DNA from: Kribbella soli
GTDB taxonomy: Bacteria > Actinomycetota > Actinomycetes > Propionibacteriales > Kribbellaceae
Assembly: GCF_004331345.1 (NCBI RefSeq)
Contig: NZ_SJJZ01000001.1
Coordinates: 806,001-870,000 of the forward strand
Length of the DNA stretch: 64,000 bases
Direction: 5' to 3'
The notes under the pieces are model-generated. The model did not search any database. It was given only the letters and a program-made list of their open reading frames with translations, and was not told the origin of the DNA. The position numbers and the translations under genes were made by a program. This document shows positions 16,655 through 25,436 of this stretch, piece by piece. The stretch's first letter is position 1; each line of letters starts with the position of its first letter.

Positions 16655-16673
16655 TAAGGTAAGGCTATCCTCA
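16655..16673 (+). promoter_or_regulatory. Iron box (IdeR/DmdR-type operator)
   Basis: TAAGGTAAGGCTATCCTCA matches 15 of 19 positions of the IdeR consensus TTAGGTTAGGCTAACCTAA. It ends 5 bases before the ATG of the siderophore-import operon, where bound IdeR would block transcription in iron-replete cells. An IdeR homologue is encoded at 44027-44740. Confidence 0.82.
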
Positions 16674-16678
16674 GCGCC

Positions 16679-17500
16679 ATGCAGGAATCAGGCATCGTGG
16701 GGCTGACAGGCGACGACCTGCGGCTCGGGTACCACGGCCGCCAGGTGGTCGACGGCGCCTCGCTGCACATCGAGGCCGCGAGCGTGACCGCGCTCGTCGG
16801 GCCGAACGGCAGCGGGAAGTCGACGCTGTTGCGCGCCCTCGCCCGCCTGCACCAGCCGGACGCCGGGAGCATCACCTTCCCCGGCGGCGGCAACGCGCTC
16901 GACCTGTCGGCGAAGGAGTTCGCCCGCAAGGTGACGTTGCTGTCGCAGTCCCGGCCGACGCCGAACGGCGTCAGCGTCCGCGACGTCGTCGGGTACGGGC
17001 GGCATCCGTACCGCAGCCGCTGGCGCAACGAGGACACCGACGGTCCGCGGGCGATCGAGCACGCCATGAGCGTCACCGGAGTCACCGCGATGGCCGAGCG
17101 CGGCGTCGACGAACTCTCCGGCGGCGAACTGCAGCGGGTCTGGCTCGCCACGTGCCTCGCCCAGAACACTGGCGTACTCCTGCTCGACGAACCGACCACG
17201 TTCCTCGACCTGCGCTACCAGATCGAGATCCTCGACCTGATGCGCGAGCTCGCCGACGAGCACGGGGTCGCGGTCGGCGTCGTACTGCACGACCTGAACC
17301 AGGCCGCCGCGGTGGCGGACCGGATCGCGCTGCTCGATCAGGGGCGAGTACGCGCGACCGGCACGCCGGAAGAGGTACTGCGGGCCGACGCACTCACCGA
17401 GACGTACGGCATCACCATCGAGGTCGGCACCGACCCGGCCACCGGGCTGGTCAGCACCCGCCCGGTCGGCAAACACCTGACCCGCGTCACAACTATCTGA
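16679..17500 (+). CDS. Iron-siderophore ABC transporter, ATP-binding protein
   Basis: A 273-residue FepC/FhuC-type ATPase that powers Fe3+-siderophore import. Walker A GPNGSGKST is at residues 41-49, the signature LSGGELQRVW near 144, Walker B VLLLDEPT near 165 and the switch His in VLHDLNQAA. First gene of a three-gene operon (ATPase, lipoprotein, fused permease). The leader is very short and overlaps an iron box, so expression should rise on iron starvation. The order with the ATPase first is less usual. Confidence 0.93.
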   Translation: MQESGIVGLTGDDLRLGYHGRQVVDGASLHIEAASVTALVGPNGSGKSTLLRALARLHQPDAGSITFPGGGNALDLSAKEFARKVTLLSQSRPTPNGVSVRDVVGYGRHPYRSRWRNEDTDGPRAIEHAMSVTGVTAMAERGVDELSGGELQRVWLATCLAQNTGVLLLDEPTTFLDLRYQIEILDLMRELADEHGVAVGVVLHDLNQAAAVADRIALLDQGRVRATGTPEEVLRADALTETYGITIEVGTDPATGLVSTRPVGKHLTRVTTI

Positions 17501-17510
17501 GGTCATCCTG

Positions 17511-18485
17511 ATGAGACGAACCGCCATCGCCCTGATCGCTGCTGCCCTGTTCGGCCTCACGGCCTGCGGCACCAGTGAGCCCGCCGCAACCGACGACGCC
17601 AGCAACGCTGCCGCGCAGCCGGTGTCGCTGACCGACGGCCGGAGCAAGAAGCTCGACCTGAAAGCGCCGGCCACCAAGGTCGTCGCGCTGGAATGGGGCG
17701 CGGCCGAGAACCTGGTCTCGCTCGGCGTGATGCCGGTCGGGGTCGCGGACACCAAGGGCTACACGAACTGGGTCACCGCGGCCAAGCTGGACCCGTCGGT
17801 GAAGGACGTCGGCACCCGCGGTGAGGCCAGCGTCGACGCGATCGTTGCCCTCAACCCCGATCTGGTGATCACCACCACCGACGAGGCGGCGAACACGATC
17901 GCGCAGATCGAGAAGGCGACGCCGGTGCTGGTGATCCGCGGCGCGGATGCCGCGAACGCGATCCCGCAGATGAAGACGAACCTGGACCTGATCGGACAGG
18001 CGGTCGGGAAGTCGGAGCAGGCCAAGCAGCTGACCGCCGACTTCGACAAGGCGGTTGCCGACGGCAAACAGAAGATCGCGGACGCGGGCAAGGCGGGCAC
18101 CGGCTTCACGATGGCGGACGGGTACAAGCAGGGCAGCACGATCTCGATCCGGATGTACACGACCGGCTCGCTGCTCGGCGCGGTCACGACCGAACTGGGT
18201 CTGAAGAACGGCTGGACCGGTGCCGGCGACAAGGACTACGGCCTCGCGCAGACCGACCTCGAGGGCCTGACCAAGCTGCCCGACGGCGCCTTCCTCTACA
18301 TTGCCAACAAGAACGACGGCGGCGACGTGTTCGACGGCGACCTGGCCGGTAACGCGATCTGGAAGAACCTCCCGTTCGTGAAGTCGGGCCAGGTCCACCG
18401 TCTCCCCGACGGCATCTGGATGTTCGGCGGCCCGAAGTCCACCGAGCAGTTCATCGAGGCCGCAGTCCAGGCAGTCACCTCTTGA
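17511..18485 (+). CDS. Iron-siderophore ABC transporter, substrate-binding lipoprotein
   Basis: A 324-residue FepB/FhuD-type binding protein. The N-terminus MRRTAIALIAAALFGLTAC ends in a lipobox with Cys19 as the lipidated residue, so it is anchored to the outer face of the membrane. The two-lobed helical-backbone fold is shown by ATKVVALEWGAAENLVSLGV, NPDLVITTTDE, and the late LPDGIWMFGGPKSTEQFIEA. Its stop overlaps the TTG start of the permease gene, giving translational coupling. Which siderophore it binds cannot be told. Confidence 0.92.
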   Translation: MRRTAIALIAAALFGLTACGTSEPAATDDASNAAAQPVSLTDGRSKKLDLKAPATKVVALEWGAAENLVSLGVMPVGVADTKGYTNWVTAAKLDPSVKDVGTRGEASVDAIVALNPDLVITTTDEAANTIAQIEKATPVLVIRGADAANAIPQMKTNLDLIGQAVGKSEQAKQLTADFDKAVADGKQKIADAGKAGTGFTMADGYKQGSTISIRMYTTGSLLGAVTTELGLKNGWTGAGDKDYGLAQTDLEGLTKLPDGAFLYIANKNDGGDVFDGDLAGNAIWKNLPFVKSGQVHRLPDGIWMFGGPKSTEQFIEAAVQAVTS

Positions 18486-20572
18486 CCCAGTTGACGGCGC
18501 CGGTGCCGAAGGTCGAAAGCCTCCGGCAACCGGTACGCAGGATTCGGGTCGCGGGCGTCTTCGTGCTCGCGTGCGTCGCCATCGTGGTGCTCGCCGCCGT
18601 ACATCTGACACAGGGGACCTCATCGGTCGGCGCGAGCGACCTGGTGCGGCTGGTGTTCGGTCAGGGGACCGACAACGCGGCGAACGTACTGGTGGCCTCG
18701 CGGCTGCCTCGGTTGCTGGCCGGGGTGCTCGTCGGTGTGGCGTTGGGTGTAGCGGGTGCCGGGCTGCAGTCGTTGGCCCGGAATCCGCTCGCCTCGCCGG
18801 ACACGTTGGGGGTGAACTCCGGGGCCTACCTCGCAGTCGTGGTGGTCGCGGCGTTCGGGGTGTCATTGCCGGTACTGCCGGCAGGTGGGGTCGCGTTCGT
18901 CGGCGGGCTTGCGGCCGCTGGTCTGGTACTGGCGTTGTCCGCCGGTGGATCGACCGGGCCGACACGGCTGATCCTCGCGGGATCGGCGGTTGCGATGGCG
19001 TTGGGCGGAGTGACGACGCTGATGCTGCTGCTCTTCCGCGAGGAGACCGTCGGCACCTTCGCCTGGGGAGCCGGCACGCTCGTCCAGACCGATCTGCACG
19101 CGGTCACCCAGATGGCGCCGGTCGTTGCCGTCGGCATCGTCGGCGCCTTCCTCCTGGCCGCGAACCTCGACATCCTCACCCTCGGCGACGACACCGCCGC
19201 GGTCCTCGGCGTCAACGTACGCCGGACGCGCGTGCTCACCACCCTCGTCACCGTCCTGCTCTCCGCGGCAGCCGTCACGGTCGCAGGACCTGTCGGTTTC
19301 GTCGGCCTGGTCGCCCCGGTCCTGATCCGGCTCCTCGCCCCGCTCGTTCCCGGTCTGCTCCGGCACCGCGTCCTGCTCCCGCTCTCCGGTCTCGCCGGCT
19401 TTCTCGTCGTACTGACGTCGGACGTCGCACTGCGCGCGGCGTTCGGCGGCCAAGCCGGTGTGGAGATCCCGACCGGCATCATGACGATGGTCGTCGGTGC
19501 GGTCGTCCTGATCTGGCTGGCCCGCAAGCATCGCGACTCCGGTCCGAGCCGCTCCCCCGCCGGAACCGGCAGCGGACTCCGCAGCCGCCGTACGTTCCTG
19601 CTGGTGGCCGTGGGACTGGTCGTTCTCCTGATCGCCGCCGTGCTCACCGCGATGCTCACCGGCGACGCGTTCCTGCGCACCGGCGACCTGGTGAACTGGA
19701 TCAACGGCCGCTCCGGACGCGCGATCACCTACGTCCTCGACCAGCGCTTCCCCCGCGTCGTCTCCGCCGTACTGTGCGGTGCGGCGCTCGCGATCGCCGG
19801 TACGACGGTGCAGGCCGTGTGCCGCAACCCACTCGCCGAACCCGGCATCCTCGGGATCACCGGCGGCGCCGGGGTCGGCGCGATCGCCACGCTCATCCTG
19901 TTGCCATCAGCAAGCATCTGGCTGCTGTCCGGGGTCGCAGCGGCGGCTGCGGTGATTACGTTCGGGCTCGTCTACCTGATCTCTTGGCGCGGCGGACTCA
20001 GCTCCGATCGGTTGGTGCTGATCGGCGTCGGCGTCTCGTCGGCTGCGACCGCGATCATCACGCTGCTGATCGTCGCTACGGATCCGTGGAACCTGAGTCT
20101 CGCGATGACCTGGCTCTCCGGCAGCACCTACGGCCGGACGCTCCCGCAGGTCGCCCCTGTCGCGCTAGCACTGCTAGTCCTCACTCCGTTCATCGTGCAC
20201 GTACGGCGTGATCTCGATCTGCTCGCGCTGGACGACGACGTACCGCGCATCCTCGGCGTACGCCTCGAGCGGACCCGCCTGCTAGCACTGCTAGCGTCCG
20301 CGCTCCTGACGGCAGCGGCCGTGTCCGCGATCGGTGTGGTCGGCTTCGTCGGTCTGGTCGCTCCGCACGCCGCCCGCGCACTCGTCGGCGGACGGCACGC
20401 CCGGATCCTCCCGGTCGCCGCACTCCTCGGCGCGATCCTGGTCAGCCTCGCGGACAGCCTCGGCCGCACGGTTCTCGCCCCCGCCCAGATCCCCGCCGGC
20501 CTCCTCACCGCCCTGATCGGCGCGCCGTACTTCGTCTACCTGCTCTGGAGAACGCGGGTGCCGGTGCGCTGA
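18482..20572 (+). CDS. Iron-siderophore ABC transporter permease, two fused FecCD domains
   Basis: A 696-residue membrane protein with two FecCD permease halves in one chain, the FhuB layout, so it forms the whole channel alone (about 20 membrane segments). Each half has the family signature: QSLARNPLASPDTLGVNSGA in the first, QAVCRNPLAEPGILGITGGA in the second. Each half also has a GFVGLVAP loop (VGFVGLVAPVLIRLL and VGFVGLVAPHAARAL) that contacts the ATPase. TTG at 18482 overlaps the preceding TGA. A short linker (SGPSRSPAGTGSGLRS) joins the halves near residue 360. Confidence 0.93.
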   Translation: MTQLTAPVPKVESLRQPVRRIRVAGVFVLACVAIVVLAAVHLTQGTSSVGASDLVRLVFGQGTDNAANVLVASRLPRLLAGVLVGVALGVAGAGLQSLARNPLASPDTLGVNSGAYLAVVVVAAFGVSLPVLPAGGVAFVGGLAAAGLVLALSAGGSTGPTRLILAGSAVAMALGGVTTLMLLLFREETVGTFAWGAGTLVQTDLHAVTQMAPVVAVGIVGAFLLAANLDILTLGDDTAAVLGVNVRRTRVLTTLVTVLLSAAAVTVAGPVGFVGLVAPVLIRLLAPLVPGLLRHRVLLPLSGLAGFLVVLTSDVALRAAFGGQAGVEIPTGIMTMVVGAVVLIWLARKHRDSGPSRSPAGTGSGLRSRRTFLLVAVGLVVLLIAAVLTAMLTGDAFLRTGDLVNWINGRSGRAITYVLDQRFPRVVSAVLCGAALAIAGTTVQAVCRNPLAEPGILGITGGAGVGAIATLILLPSASIWLLSGVAAAAAVITFGLVYLISWRGGLSSDRLVLIGVGVSSAATAIITLLIVATDPWNLSLAMTWLSGSTYGRTLPQVAPVALALLVLTPFIVHVRRDLDLLALDDDVPRILGVRLERTRLLALLASALLTAAAVSAIGVVGFVGLVAPHAARALVGGRHARILPVAALLGAILVSLADSLGRTVLAPAQIPAGLLTALIGAPYFVYLLWRTRVPVR

Positions 20573-20585
20573 GCTCCATGTCAAG

Positions 20586-21173
20586 ATGGGGCGCATGCTG
20601 CGCGAACTGCACCTCACCGGCAATCCGGACGCCGACAAGTTGCTCAACGACGACCCGTTCGCCTTGCTGGTCGGCATGCTCCTCGACCAGCAGTACCCGA
20701 TGGAGCACGCCTTCTCCGGTCCGCTGAAGATCGCGAACCGGATGGACGGTTTCGACCTGCACAAGATCGCCGCGACCGACCTGGAGACGTTCGTCGAACT
20801 CTGCGTCACCCCGCCGGCGATCCACCGGTACGGCGGCTCGATGGCCCGCCGCGTGCACGCCCTCGCGCAGGAGATCATCGAGAAGTACGACGGTGAGACC
20901 GCGAACATCTGGCTCTCCGGCCGCCCGAAGCCGGACGGCGCCGAGGTGCTGAAGCGGTTGAGGGCACTGCCCGGATTCGGCGAGCAGAAGGCGAAGATCT
21001 TCCTGGCCCTGCTCGGCAAGCAGCGCGGCGTGGCACCGAAGGGCTGGCGTGAGGCCGCGGGCAACTACGGCGACGCCGGCTCCCGCCGATCCATCGCCGA
21101 CGTCACCGACGCCGCATCCCTCGCCGAGGTCCGCTCCTTCAAGAAGGCCGCAAAAGCAGCCGCGAAGGCCTGA
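20586..21173 (+). CDS. HhH-GPD-type base-excision repair protein
   Basis: A 195-residue protein of the DNA-glycosylase superfamily. It has LLVGMLLDQQYPMEHAFSGP near the N-terminus and a helix-hairpin-helix LKRLRALPGFGEQKAKIFLA near residues 120-140. The C-terminal cluster of cysteines seen in EndoIII-type enzymes is absent, so there is no Fe-S cluster. The C-terminus is Lys/Ala-rich (FKKAAKAAAKA). The gene starts 13 bp after the permease stop, so read-through from the iron operon is possible though functionally unrelated. ATG at 20586 or 20595 are both possible. Confidence 0.8.
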   Translation: MGRMLRELHLTGNPDADKLLNDDPFALLVGMLLDQQYPMEHAFSGPLKIANRMDGFDLHKIAATDLETFVELCVTPPAIHRYGGSMARRVHALAQEIIEKYDGETANIWLSGRPKPDGAEVLKRLRALPGFGEQKAKIFLALLGKQRGVAPKGWREAAGNYGDAGSRRSIADVTDAASLAEVRSFKKAAKAAAKA

Positions 21174-21308
21174 TCGGCGCGACAGTTGCGCCCGGTCTGT
21201 TGCAGGCCGGACGCGGGAGTCAACGGGGATTTCCCTTGTACTCCACGCGATTCCCTGCGAAGTCCGCCGTACCGCCTTATGCTCCTTAAGGCGATGGGAG
21301 GAGCGCGG

Positions 21309-21899
21309 ATGGATATCCGGGATCTGGATCGCAGGGCCGGCGCAGTGCTCGGGGAAGTCGTGATGCAGGTACGGGCAGAGCACCTGTGGTTTCCCACCCC
21401 GTGCCCCGACTGGACGGTGCGAGGGCTGATGCGCCACCTGGTCAGCCAGAACGAGGGCCTCGCCGCGGCCGCGCTGAACGGATCCGCCTCCGTCCACGTC
21501 TGGACCGGCGGCCGCCTCGGCGACAACCCGGCCGGCGCCTACCGCCGCTCGAACGTCCGGGTCGCGGACGCGTTCGCCGACGGTGGCGCATTGGACCGGC
21601 TGGTGGAGGTCCGCGAGTTCGGCTCGTTCCCGCGCCGGATCGCGCTGACCTTCCACCAGCTCGACTGCATCGTGCACGCCTGGGACCTGGCCCGCGCGAT
21701 CGACGTCCAGTACAACCCACCGCCGGACATGGTCGAGCTGGCGCTCACCCTGGCCCGCCGGATCCCCGACACCGAGGCGAACCGCGGCTCCGGCTACGCG
21801 TTCGAGCGCAGCGTCAAGGTCTCCGGCACGGCCCCCGACCTCGACCAGCTACTCGGCCTCCTCGGCCGCAACCCGGAGTGGGTCAGCCCGCTCGACTAG
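21309..21899 (+). CDS. TIGR03086 family metal-binding protein (maleylpyruvate isomerase-like N-terminal fold)
   Basis: A 196-residue DinB/MDMPI-fold protein. The signature FPTPCPDWTVRGLMRHLVSQ holds the first metal-binding His and LTFHQLDCIVHAWDLARAI the others. Family members are zinc proteins thought to act with mycothiol; individual functions are mostly unknown. ATG at 21309 follows GGGAGGAG at good distance. The TAG stop touches a very long inverted repeat (21899-22061). Confidence 0.85.
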   Translation: MDIRDLDRRAGAVLGEVVMQVRAEHLWFPTPCPDWTVRGLMRHLVSQNEGLAAAALNGSASVHVWTGGRLGDNPAGAYRRSNVRVADAFADGGALDRLVEVREFGSFPRRIALTFHQLDCIVHAWDLARAIDVQYNPPPDMVELALTLARRIPDTEANRGSGYAFERSVKVSGTAPDLDQLLGLLGRNPEWVSPLD

Positions 21900-22061
21900 C
21901 TCGTGTCCGGTGATCCAGCGCCGTACCGAGGAGGTGCTCGGTGCGGTAGCTCGGCGTGCGGGGGCGAAGGTCTCGATGCGGAGCATCGTGGCCTTTGCAC
22001 CCGTGCGGCGAGGTGCCGTGCCGAGTGCCCCGCAGTAGGCGCTGGATCACCGGACACGAGC
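21899..22061 (+). repeat. Very long near-continuous hairpin (about 80-bp arms)
   Basis: The outer arms 21899-21922 and 22038-22061 are perfect 24-bp inverted repeats (GCTCGTGTCCGGTGATCCAG...). Inside, the arms keep pairing to a three-base loop GGA at 21980-21982, flanked by CGATGC/GCATCG. About nine of the internal mismatches in DNA are T/C or G/A pairs that become G-U wobbles in plus-strand RNA, so the plus transcript folds better than the minus one. It overlaps the last 15 bases of the FAD monooxygenase gene. Confidence 0.85.
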
Positions 22062-23246
22062 TCGGTAGTCGGGCAGGTCGATCGCGTCCGGTTTCGCCAC
22101 GGCCGACTTCGCCAGTACGCCGGCCAGCAGCCGCGACGTCATCACCCGCAGCACGAAGTCGCGGTAGGCGATCCCGAACGCGCTCATCGGCATCGCCATC
22201 TTGATCCCGCCGGGCGGCAGCTCCATCCGCTGCTCGACGTACGCCTGCATCCGGGTCTGGTACGCCGGGAACGCGCGGACGTGATCGCCCTGCGCAGCGG
22301 CCAGCTCGCCCGCCAGCACGTACGCGCCGACGAGTGAGAGCGCCGTACCGTGGCCGGCCATCGGTGAACCGCAGTACCCGGCGTCACCGACGAGCGCGAC
22401 CCGGCCGCGGGACCACTCCGGCACCTCGACCCGGCTGATGGTGTCGAAGTAGAAGTCGTCGGACGCGTCCAACCCGTTCAGGATGTGCGCGGTGTGCCAG
22501 CCGAGCCCCTCGAAGCGGGACCGCACCAGCCGCTTCTGCGCCTCCACATCACGCCGGTCATAGGTGAGCAGCGGCGACCGGAAGCTCAACAGCGCCTTCG
22601 CGAACCGCGGATCGCGATCCGGCCGCAGGCCGACCCAGCGCCCGCCCGGTGCGGTGTGGATCTTCATCCAGTGCTCCAGATCCTCCGGAGCCTCAACCGT
22701 GAAGTACGACGTGTAGCCACCGAGGTGGTGCACGAACTGCTCCTCCGGCCCGAACGCGAGCCGCCGTACCCGGGAATGCACGCCGTCCGCGCCGATCACG
22801 AGATCGAACCGCCGCCGCGTCCCGCTCGCGAACGTGACGTCGACACCGCTCGGATCCTGCGTCAGTTCGGTGACCGAGTCGCCGTACAGGTACTCCACCT
22901 CACTCGTCGCGTCGGCCAGGATCTCGGCGAGGTCGCCGCGCAGGATCTCGATCTCCGCGACCGGCCCGGCCCCGTCGAGCAGTTCCGCGGGCATCGCCGC
23001 GGCCTGCCGCCCGTCGGCCTTCACGTACGCGAGCCCGCGCTCGTGCAGCTGCCGCTCGCCGACGGCCGGCATCAGCCCCATCCGCTCGGCCACCACCCGC
23101 GACACCCCGCGCAGGTCCACGGTCTGCCCACCCGGCCGCGGCCCCGGCGCGATCTCCACCACCGTCGGCGCGAACCCGAACCGCCGCAACCAGAACGCCA
23201 GCGCCGGCCCCGCAATCCCACCACCGGAAATCAGCACAGTCTTCAT
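22047..23246 (-). CDS. FAD-dependent monooxygenase (group A, TetX/PHBH-like)
   Basis: A 399-residue flavoprotein hydroxylase. FAD dinucleotide site ISGGGIAGPALAFWLRR is at the N-terminus, followed by VIGADGVHSRVRRLAFG (the DG motif) near residue 160 and VALVGDAGYCGSPMAGHGTAL (the GD motif) near residue 290. Relatives hydroxylate aromatic compounds or antibiotics using NAD(P)H and oxygen. No membrane helix is obvious. ATG at 23246. Its promoter carries the same palindrome as the GntR-TetR gene at 16580, so it is probably induced by that regulator's ligand, possibly its substrate. Confidence 0.88.
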   Translation of the reverse strand: MKTVLISGGGIAGPALAFWLRRFGFAPTVVEIAPGPRPGGQTVDLRGVSRVVAERMGLMPAVGERQLHERGLAYVKADGRQAAAMPAELLDGAGPVAEIEILRGDLAEILADATSEVEYLYGDSVTELTQDPSGVDVTFASGTRRRFDLVIGADGVHSRVRRLAFGPEEQFVHHLGGYTSYFTVEAPEDLEHWMKIHTAPGGRWVGLRPDRDPRFAKALLSFRSPLLTYDRRDVEAQKRLVRSRFEGLGWHTAHILNGLDASDDFYFDTISRVEVPEWSRGRVALVGDAGYCGSPMAGHGTALSLVGAYVLAGELAAAQGDHVRAFPAYQTRMQAYVEQRMELPPGGIKMAMPMSAFGIAYRDFVLRVMTSRLLAGVLAKSAVAKPDAIDLPDYRARVR

Positions 23247-23262
23247 ATCCCAGCTCCCTCTC

Positions 23263-23295
23263 ACTAGTGCGCGTACGCTGTACACGGTGCACTAG
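23263..23295. promoter_or_regulatory. Operator upstream of FAD monooxygenase, first site
   Basis: ACTAGTGCGCGTACGCTGTAC at the left and GTGCACTAG at the right form an imperfect palindrome. Its left half is nearly identical to the operator at 16593-16621. Confidence 0.75.
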
Positions 23296-23316
23296 GTGAA
23301 GGGATGACGCCAGCGC

Positions 23317-23346
23317 GCACTAGTGCACCGGGCTGGGTGCACTAGT
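23317..23346. promoter_or_regulatory. Second operator-like cluster near FAD monooxygenase
   Basis: GCACTAGTGC followed 10 bases later by GTGCACTAGT: two more copies of the ACTAGTGC half-site. Together with the first site this gives four half-sites in 84 bp. Confidence 0.6.
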
Positions 23347-23353
23347 ACCGCCC

Positions 23354-23422
23354 TGCAGGCAGAACCCCCGGATTGACGCCCTTCGACCCCGAATCGGAGG
23401 GTTCTGCCTGCGTGGCGGTTCG
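23354..23422. repeat. Dispersed palindromic repeat family 1, copy 2
   Basis: TGCAGGCAGAACCCCC ... GGGTTCTGCCTGC followed by GTGGCGGTTCGC, matching copies at 11291 and 56988. It ends one base before the stop codon of fadH on the minus strand. Confidence 0.85.
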
Positions 23423-23423
23423 C

Positions 23424-25436
23424 TCAGAGCGTGAGAGCCAGACGGGTCGCTTGCTCGATGGCCCGTTTCGCGTCGAGTTCGGCGGCTACGTCCGCTCCGC
23501 CGATCAGGTGGACGGGACGGCCGGTGGCGCGGAGCGCGTCGGCGAGGTCGCGGACCGGTTCCTGGCCGGCGCAGACGACGACCGTGTCGACGGCCAGCAC
23601 GCGCGCCTTCTCGCGTTTCGGACCGAACGTGACGTGCAGCCCTTCGTCGTCGATGCGTTCGTAGTTCACCTCACGCAACTGCTCGACCTGCTTGTTCTTC
23701 AACGCCGCCCGATGCACCCACCCGGTCGTCTTCCCGAGCCCGGCGCCGATCTTCCCCGCCTTGCGCTGCAGGAGATACACCTTGCGCAGGGACGGTTCCG
23801 GCTGCGGTACGGCGAGCGCGCCCGGAAGGAGCGTCGGATCGCCGACACCCCACTCCGCCTTCCACGCCGCGAGATCCGGCGAGGTCGTGGTCAGGAACTC
23901 GCTGACGTCCACCCCGACCCCGCCGGCCCCGATCACCGCGACCGTGTCCCCGACCGGTTTGTGTTCGCGGACGACTTCGACGTACGAGAGCACCTTGGGG
24001 TGATCGATGCCGGGGATCGCGGGCACCCGCGGCACGACGCCGGTCGCGAGCACGATCTCGTCGAACCCGGCCAGGTCGTCGACCCCGGCGCGGCCGCCGA
24101 GGTGCAGCTTGACGCCGGTCAGCTCGAGCCGCCGCCGGTAGTACCTGATCGTCTCGGCGAACTCCTCCTTGCCCGGGATCTGCTGGGCGATGCCGAACTG
24201 CCCGCCGATCTCCGCATCCGCCTCGAACAGCTCGACGTGATGCCCGCGCTCGGCCGCCGTCACCGCCGCCGCCAGACCAGCCGGTCCGGCCCCGACGACA
24301 GCGATACTCTTGGTACGCCGGGTCGGCAGCAACTGCAGCTCGGTCTCCCGGACTGCGCGCGGATTGACCATGCAGCTCGCCTTCTTCTTCGCGAACACAT
24401 GGTCCAGACACGCCTGGTTGCAGGCGATACACACGTTGATCTCGTCGGCCCGATCGGTCGTTGCCTTGAGCACCCATTCCGGATCGGCCAGGAACGGTCG
24501 GGCCATGCTGACCAGATCGGCGTCACCGCGGGCCAGGACCTCTTCGGCGACCTGCGGCAGGTTGATCCGGTTCGACGTGACGACCGGGATCTTCACGTGC
24601 GGCTTGAACGCCGCGGTCACGCTGGTGAACGCGGCTCGGGGTACGGACGTGACGATCGTCGGCACCCGTGCCTCGTGCCAGCCGATCCCGGTGTTGATGA
24701 TCGACGCACCGGCCGCCTCGATCTCCTTGCCCAGCGCAACCACGTCGTCCCAGGTCTGCCCGCCCTCGACCAGGTCGGCCATCGACAGCCGGTAGATGAT
24801 CAGGAAGTCCTCGCCGACCCGTTCCCGGGTCCGCCGGACGATCTCCACCGCGAGCCGGCGCCGGTTCTCCGGGCTGCCTCCCCAGCGGTCGGTCCGCTTG
24901 TTCGTCCGCTCGGCCAGGAACTGGTTGATGAAGTACCCCTCGGATCCCATGATCTCGACGCCGTCGTACCCGGCCTCGCGGGCGAGTGCCGCACAGTCGA
25001 CGTACGCCTCGATCTGTTGGCGGACGCCGCGATCGGACAGGGCACGTGGCTTGAAGGGGTTGATGGGGGCCTTCAGGGCGGAGGCCGAGACGCTGAACGG
25101 GTGGTACGAGTACCGGCCGGCGTGCAGGATCTGGAGCGCGATCCGGCCGCCCTCGGCGTGCACGGCATCGGTGAGCAGGCGATGCTTTCGGGCCTGTCGC
25201 CTGGAGGTCAACGTCGATCCGAAGGGCGTCAGCCAGCCGGTGCGGTTCGGCGCGTAGCCGCCGGTCACCATCAGGCCGACACCACCGCGAGCCCGTTCGG
25301 CGAAGTATGCCGCCAGCTTGGGCAGATCGCTCAACCGGTCCTCGAGCCCGGTGTGCATCGACCCCATGATCACCCGGTTCGGCAGGACGACATGGCCGAG
25401 ATCCAACGGCTCCAGCAGGTGCGGGTACGAACTCAT
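23424..25436 (-). CDS. fadH: 2,4-dienoyl-CoA reductase / NADH:flavin oxidoreductase with Fe-S and FAD domains
   Basis: A 670-residue three-part enzyme of the FadH/trimethylamine-dehydrogenase type, which reduces enoyl systems during breakdown of unsaturated fatty acids. An FMN TIM barrel spans residues ~1-340 (NRVIMGSMHTGLED; IALQILHAGRYS; YDGVEIMGSEGYFINQFL). The 4Fe-4S ligands are in CIACNQACLDHVFAKKKASC. An FAD/NAD(P) domain starts at VVGAGPAGLAAAV, with a second nucleotide site VAVIGAGGVGVDVSEF. The ATG overlaps the stop of the PadR gene (ATGA), so the two form an operon controlled by the palindrome at 25992. Other substrates of this family are possible. Confidence 0.9.
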   Translation of the reverse strand: MSSYPHLLEPLDLGHVVLPNRVIMGSMHTGLEDRLSDLPKLAAYFAERARGGVGLMVTGGYAPNRTGWLTPFGSTLTSRRQARKHRLLTDAVHAEGGRIALQILHAGRYSYHPFSVSASALKAPINPFKPRALSDRGVRQQIEAYVDCAALAREAGYDGVEIMGSEGYFINQFLAERTNKRTDRWGGSPENRRRLAVEIVRRTRERVGEDFLIIYRLSMADLVEGGQTWDDVVALGKEIEAAGASIINTGIGWHEARVPTIVTSVPRAAFTSVTAAFKPHVKIPVVTSNRINLPQVAEEVLARGDADLVSMARPFLADPEWVLKATTDRADEINVCIACNQACLDHVFAKKKASCMVNPRAVRETELQLLPTRRTKSIAVVGAGPAGLAAAVTAAERGHHVELFEADAEIGGQFGIAQQIPGKEEFAETIRYYRRRLELTGVKLHLGGRAGVDDLAGFDEIVLATGVVPRVPAIPGIDHPKVLSYVEVVREHKPVGDTVAVIGAGGVGVDVSEFLTTTSPDLAAWKAEWGVGDPTLLPGALAVPQPEPSLRKVYLLQRKAGKIGAGLGKTTGWVHRAALKNKQVEQLREVNYERIDDEGLHVTFGPKREKARVLAVDTVVVCAGQEPVRDLADALRATGRPVHLIGGADVAAELDAKRAIEQATRLALTL

